A stretch of 64,000 nucleotides of DNA, from assembly GCA_018649885.1 (NCBI GenBank), contig JABIHA010000035.1, forward strand, positions 1 through 64,000. Reading direction: 5' to 3'. Numbering within the stretch: the first letter of the stretch is position 1; each line of letters opens with the position of its first letter. The notes under the pieces were generated by a model, which saw only the letters and a list, made by a program, of their open reading frames with translations, was not told the DNA's origin and made no database searches. This document shows positions 60,510-64,000 of this stretch, piece by piece. Source of the DNA: Bacteriovoracaceae bacterium (lineage in GTDB: Bacteria > Bdellovibrionota > Bacteriovoracia > Bacteriovoracales > Bacteriovoracaceae). Made by a program: the position numbers and the translations under genes.

Positions 60510-60714
60510 AGTTCTTTTTGATAGTTTTGATTCTTCTTTTTTCAGCTTGCTCAAGCTTTTCTTTTTTTCTAACGCTTGGCTTTTTGTAGTCTTTTCTTTT
60601 TTTGTATTCTTTTAGGACCCCAAAGTTTTCACACTTTCTTTTAAACTTTCTGAGGGCCTTTTCTGCTGGAAAATCGCCGCTAATTTCTATTAACACATTC
60701 ATGCGTTTATTCAA
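60490..60714 (-). CDS. rpsU: ribosomal protein bS21 homologue
   Basis: The segment EKALRKFKRKCENFGVLKEY followed by KKRKDYKKPSVRKKEK is the bS21 signature (ALRxFKRxCxxxGxLxExxxRxxYxKPSxxRK). 74 aa, basic. bS21 sits near the Shine-Dalgarno/anti-Shine-Dalgarno helix of the 30S subunit and helps initiation. AAGGAG lies seven bases before a TTG at 60714, so the start is likely TTG, four codons ahead of the internal ATG. Monocistronic. Confidence 0.92.
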   Translation of the reverse strand: MNKRMNVLIEISGDFPAEKALRKFKRKCENFGVLKEYKKRKDYKKPSVRKKEKLEQAEKRRIKTIKKNSRTSRY

Positions 60715-60932
60715 AATAAGACTCCTTATGATTTATAGATGGGCGGTATAGTAGCACCATCTTGTATTAACAATCAAATTAGCGGCATGCTCACTGTGAC
60801 CTTGGGGGAGCCGAGCTTTTTGTCCATATTGACGCTTGGGGTCATTATCATTTTTTCAAAAACCCGTCTTTTTTAAAAAATCACAACGCGCGCGTGTTAG
60901 AAATTTTCGCAGACGACAATGAGGGATTAATA

Positions 60933-61946
60933 ATGAGATATTGCATACTTGCCACTACAATTTGGGTTTTAGCTTTTTCTAGTTATGCGAAAAATCCCTG
61001 TCATGTCACTCGTGCCGCCATTGATGTGGGTTCTGGGACTACTAAATTTGCACAGGCCATTGTTGATAAATGCAATGGACGGATTGTTAAAATTCAAAAA
61101 TTTGAAAAAAAACGTGTTCCCCACGCTGACTCACTGGCAAAAAATAATAACTTCTTTGATGAAGAGGTCCAAAAAATGGGAATTAAGACCCTCAAAGAAT
61201 TTTTAAGTAAGCTTGATAATGGTGTTCCTGTTGTGGCCATTGCAACCTCTGCTTTTAGAACAGCTATAAATAGTGACGAATATGTCGAAAAAATTATCAG
61301 TGAAACCTCTCTCAAATTTCATGTTATCTCTCAAGAGCAAGAGGCAGCTTTTGGTCTAAAAGCGGCCAGCTCCCTTGCCGGCGGAAGGCCTTCTGACTTT
61401 CTTGTTTGGGATATTGGCGGAGGCTCAATGCAAATAAGTAGCGCAAACTCAGATGGAGCACAAGGCCCTCAGCTTTCTACTTATTTGGGACATTTGGCAT
61501 CAGTGCCTATGAAAAATTTAATGACTACTCAGGTGCAGAAAAAAGGCAGTTCAAATTCACCCAATCCTGTATCTAAAAAAGAATATAGCGTGGCACTTGG
61601 TAAGGTTGTGGATCTGGCAAAGAGAAGTGTTCAAAAAAGTATTCAAAAAAGTGTGGCCCAAAAAAAGGTTTTGGGGATAGGCGGTGTGATTTACTACAAT
61701 ACCTGCAGCAATATTCCTGGAAAGAAAAAAGGATGCAGTTTTACGGCTGGGGAGCTAGAGCGCTCTATTGCCCGCAAGCTTGGCAAAAGTGATGAAGAGT
61801 TAGGCGGAGGTAAATTTGTTGATGAATCAGTTACTAATCCAATTTTAGTACTTGGCTTTATGAAAGCACTTGGTATTGAAAAAATGCAAACCCTTAAAGT
61901 TTCTATGGCGAATGGTGTTCTAATTGATGAGCTTTTTTGGAAATAG
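60933..61946 (+). CDS. exported Ppx/GppA-like phosphatase
   Basis: ATG 60933 follows GAGGGA; signal peptide MRYCILATTIWVLAFSSYA. The mature part is an ASKHA-fold Ppx/GppA protein: AIDVGSGTTKFA (phosphate-1), AIATSAFRTA, SQEQEAAFGL with the catalytic Glu, LVWDIGGGSMQIS (phosphate-2) and VLGIGGVIYYN. 337 residues including the signal peptide. Ppx/GppA enzymes hydrolyse polyphosphate or pppGpp in the cytoplasm; a Sec signal on this one implies periplasmic action, for example on polyphosphate from prey. Cys pairs (NPCHV; KCNG; TCSN/GCSF) are consistent with export. Confidence 0.82.
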   Translation: MRYCILATTIWVLAFSSYAKNPCHVTRAAIDVGSGTTKFAQAIVDKCNGRIVKIQKFEKKRVPHADSLAKNNNFFDEEVQKMGIKTLKEFLSKLDNGVPVVAIATSAFRTAINSDEYVEKIISETSLKFHVISQEQEAAFGLKAASSLAGGRPSDFLVWDIGGGSMQISSANSDGAQGPQLSTYLGHLASVPMKNLMTTQVQKKGSSNSPNPVSKKEYSVALGKVVDLAKRSVQKSIQKSVAQKKVLGIGGVIYYNTCSNIPGKKKGCSFTAGELERSIARKLGKSDEELGGGKFVDESVTNPILVLGFMKALGIEKMQTLKVSMANGVLIDELFWK

Positions 61947-61988
61947 AGCTGGAAGCTATTAATACTGCGTATAAATACTTCAAAATAC

Positions 61989-62013
61989 TACAACCCTGTC
62001 GGGCTTTGTTGTA
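61989..62013 (+). terminator. imperfect hairpin after the Ppx/GppA gene
   Basis: TACAAC (61989-61994) pairs with GTTGTA (62008-62013), with an inner CC/GG around TGTC and a GCTTT bulge. No T-run follows, and it lies just before the next start, so it could be an mRNA structure rather than a terminator. Confidence 0.3.
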
Positions 62014-62034
62014 AGTTCTCTCTTGAGAGAGACA

Positions 62035-62346
62035 ATGATGGACCAAACACTCAAAAATTATAGATATTTTAGATATTTAGCAATCTCGGTACTGATTGTG
62101 ATGACTCTTTTTCTTGTGGCCACTTCTAAGAATCCACAAGGTTTCTTTGGAATAAATTCCGCGCGTTCAATCCAAAATGAAAGTGTAAGTCTTGATGCCA
62201 CTATCTATTTGGCCTTTAGCTCCTATTTAAATGCCTGTGTTAAAGCAAATAAGGCACTGAGACCACATATTGAGGCTTTTCCGGCCTGTAAAAAACAAGC
62301 AAATGATTTCATTAATACTAATGTGCACGCTATTTTAAAGCAGTAA
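62035..62346 (+). CDS. small membrane-anchored protein (about 103 aa)
   Basis: The start is ATG 62035 or 62038, after GAGAGAG (62025-62031), which can itself pair with TCTCTC at 62017-62022. One N-terminal membrane segment (LAISVLIVMTLFLVATS) and a periplasmic part of about 70 residues with two Cys (NACVKAN; FPACKKQ). No family recognised. It precedes the zincin gene by 110 bp in the same direction. Confidence 0.6.
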   Translation: MMDQTLKNYRYFRYLAISVLIVMTLFLVATSKNPQGFFGINSARSIQNESVSLDATIYLAFSSYLNACVKANKALRPHIEAFPACKKQANDFINTNVHAILKQ

Positions 62347-62459
62347 AAATATGAAAAATTTACAACCAGGACACTGGAATCCACGAGTGCGGGCCATATA
62401 GAGTAATATGGAATACGCGTGTAGAGCTTTTTTGGAACCTTTGTAAGGATCATGATTTG

Positions 62460-63482
62460 ATGATGAAATTTATTTTATTCACCATTTGTTTTCTACACAC
62501 GTATTCGCTACTGGCAATTCCCAAAAAACCTATAAAAGTATTTTCTCATCCCATTAGGCAAATTAGATTCTGGGATCTTCCCAGTCAACAAAGTGATCAA
62601 TTGGTAAGGCCTGCGGGCACGGCGATGATTGAATATCTTAACTCTTACTCAAGACTAAATGGACATACTGATAAAATTAAAAGCATTCCCATAAGCTCCC
62701 CTGGGTACAAATTGGTATTAAAGGCCTTTGAGCAGATCCCCACCAAGGTAAAAGACCTTGTAAGAGGAAAGTTTTTGGGCATTTTTTTAGTTAAGGGGCT
62801 CCAAACAACAGGATTTGCAGAATACGTCCAAAACGCCCGAGGAAGACCTATGGGCGGTTTTATTGTGCTTGATTGGAGTAAAATTGTAGGTAAATCGGCA
62901 AATGACTTCGCTAGTTGGAAAGAATCTCTACCCTTTGAAGACACTTTGGGAGAATATCGATTCAAAGTAAAGCTGGAAAAGGACCAAGACAATAATACTA
63001 CAAGTGCAATTCGCTACATCCTGATCCATGAACTTGGACACCTGATTTCTGTGGGGAGAGGATTTCACCCCTCTTGGTGGTCTCATCCCAAATACTTTAC
63101 TAACTCAACTACCAGCTTTCCATTTACTCGTTTGAGTTGGACTACGAATGTTGAAAAAGATCGATACCAGCTAAAAGATGAATTTCAAAAAGAGGCGAAT
63201 GTGGGTTTTTACCGTGGAAAAAAACTTTCTGCTAAACTTATTGAGGTGGTCTATAAATCCATGAAAGTCACTCCCTTTCCAACTCTTTATTCTATGCAAA
63301 ACCCATTCGAAGATTGGGCAGATGCCTTTGCTAATTACGTTCATACCCAAATTCTGAAAAGACCTTTTCGGGTGGAAATCTTCAAAAAAGGGAAGCTTAT
63401 CCATAGTGCCTCTCAGTGTTGGAATGAAACGCGCTGCTTTCCAAAAAAGAAAATGTTAGACCGCTTCCTTAAAACTATTTAA
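62460..63482 (+). CDS. secreted zinc metalloprotease-like protein (HELGH)
   Basis: AAGGA before ATG 62460 (TTG 62457 and ATG 62463 are alternatives). Signal peptide FILFTICFLHTYSLLA. The zinc helix is YILIHELGHLISVGRGF (H190/H194 from ATG 62460), and the later NPFEDWADAFANYVH, about 95 residues on, offers the third ligand and a conserved E-D-W-A-D-x-F-A pattern as in secreted zincins of Gram-negative bacteria. 340 aa. Likely degrades or processes proteins outside the cytoplasm. A lipoprotein gene follows nine bases after the stop, so the two form an operon. Confidence 0.8.
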   Translation: MMKFILFTICFLHTYSLLAIPKKPIKVFSHPIRQIRFWDLPSQQSDQLVRPAGTAMIEYLNSYSRLNGHTDKIKSIPISSPGYKLVLKAFEQIPTKVKDLVRGKFLGIFLVKGLQTTGFAEYVQNARGRPMGGFIVLDWSKIVGKSANDFASWKESLPFEDTLGEYRFKVKLEKDQDNNTTSAIRYILIHELGHLISVGRGFHPSWWSHPKYFTNSTTSFPFTRLSWTTNVEKDRYQLKDEFQKEANVGFYRGKKLSAKLIEVVYKSMKVTPFPTLYSMQNPFEDWADAFANYVHTQILKRPFRVEIFKKGKLIHSASQCWNETRCFPKKKMLDRFLKTI

Positions 63483-63491
63483 AATGGGTGG

Positions 63492-64000
63492 ATGATCAGG
63501 CCCTTATTACTCTTATTTTCCATTTTGACCACCATACTCATCTATTCATGCGCCAGCAATGTAGAGCAGAAATGTCAGCAGCTCTCCTGGAGGCATCTAG
63601 GGAATATGCACGGTGAAGAGGGAAGGGGAGCAGGTGCCTTTGAAAAATTTAAAGAGAAATGTGAAACCGTTGAAGTGGAAGCGGATAGCGGCGAATACTT
63701 CATTGGTCGTCAAAAAGGATTAAAAAAGTTTTGTACCTATGACAGCGGACTTCGCTACGGCAATAGTGGGCGCAAGTATTTTGGAGTTTGTCCCAAGGAA
63801 ACTGAGCAGGATTTTCTGAAAGGGTACCTTTTTGGCAGAAAAGAGCAAAAACTTAGAAAGAAGCAACGACAGCTTGAGGTGAGAGAGAGAAGGCTAAAGG
63901 CCAAAGAAATTGAACTCTATCGCAGGCTTCACACTAATAAATACAAAAAGGCCTGCACCTTTAACCATGAATGCACTATTAAAGATGATTGCTTTAAAGG
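63492..64000 (+). CDS. DUF2799 lipoprotein, cut by the window end
   Basis: ATG 63492 lies nine bases after the zincin stop. The signal peptide ends in a lipobox (LIYSC, then ASN). The frame stays open to 64000: ...SGEYFIGRQKGLKKFC, YDSGLRYGNSGRKYFGVCP, FLKGYLFGRK and a charged coiled coil (QKLRKKQRQLEVRERRLKAK). The Y-x-x-G-x-x-x-G-L-x-x-(Y/F)C, G-x-x-Y-x-G-VC and FxxGYxxG pattern is DUF2799, a family of small lipoproteins of unknown role. The C-terminus with more Cys lies beyond the window. Coupled to the zincin, perhaps anchoring or regulating it. Confidence 0.8.
   Translation, partial: MIRPLLLLFSILTTILIYSCASNVEQKCQQLSWRHLGNMHGEEGRGAGAFEKFKEKCETVEVEADSGEYFIGRQKGLKKFCTYDSGLRYGNSGRKYFGVCPKETEQDFLKGYLFGRKEQKLRKKQRQLEVRERRLKAKEIELYRRLHTNKYKKACTFNHECTIKDDCFK

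Noticed and set aside
1-64000. tRNA, rRNA, CRISPR arrays, prophage or IS transposase genes
   Set aside because: I looked for T-loop motifs, spaced direct repeats, and integrase or transposase signatures, and saw none that I could support.

Overview
The window looks like a piece of chromosome from a Gram-negative, AT-rich bacterium. Many products carry signal peptides or lipoboxes, several lipoproteins have a Gly-rich tether after the Cys, and the mix of surface proteins, peptidoglycan hydrolases and chemotaxis genes fits Bdellovibrionota, most likely the Bacteriovoracales (Bacteriovorax/Halobacteriovorax-like predators). That placement is an inference from gene style, not from a marker gene; the only ribosomal gene seen is a bS21 homologue. 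I saw no rRNA, tRNA or CRISPR array.

Layout. 1-9,000 is an accessory, partly decayed zone: small secreted proteins, a receiver-ankyrin protein with an acidic tandem repeat, a lipoprotein of the endonuclease/exonuclease/phosphatase fold, a TetR/zinc-ribbon pair, an amber-interrupted gene, and several short coding relics (DUF433-like, RCC1-like). Scattered copies of a GGTACC-containing inverted repeat lie at gene ends here. 9,000-12,300 holds a large secreted protein and a dihaem cytochrome c / DsbA-like pair. 12,457-19,618 is one operon: a TetR regulator with a nested palindromic operator over its own promoter, a short-chain dehydrogenase, a 3beta-HSD-like extended SDR, a glycyl radical enzyme, its radical-SAM activase and an MFS transporter. 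Facing it is a bacterial PTPLA/HACD-type dehydratase. 20,000-30,500 is mostly secreted or enzymatic singletons in convergent pairs: a C39-like protein, a ChaN/Tiki protein, methyltransferases, a lamin-tail lipoprotein and an alpha/beta hydrolase.

30,700-37,300 has a KfrA-like DNA-binding protein with a FliM-like protein lacking the SpoA domain, a P-type ATPase of the Na+,K+-ATPase (P2C) type coupled to a double universal-stress protein, a secreted trypsin-like protease and an ATP-grasp enzyme. 37,400-40,400 carries peptidoglycan functions (NamZ-type exo-muramidase and an Amidase_3 protein) around an alpha/beta hydrolase. 40,414-43,529 is a two-gene acyl-CoA operon. 47,997-57,404 is the signalling block: a divergent MCP with duplicated PilJ-like C-terminal modules, then a sigma28-like promoter driving cheA-cheW-mcp-cheR-cheD/cheB, in which the mcp gene is split by a one-base frameshift and CheD is fused to CheB. 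The last 7 kb has an NhaC antiporter, bS21, an exported Ppx/GppA-like protein, a secreted HELGH zincin and a DUF2799 lipoprotein cut by the window end.

The items that most repay a second look are the glycyl-radical operon and its operator, the CheD-CheB fusion with the frameshifted receptor, the mutually complementary leader segments at 1231-1323, and the GGTACC repeat family.
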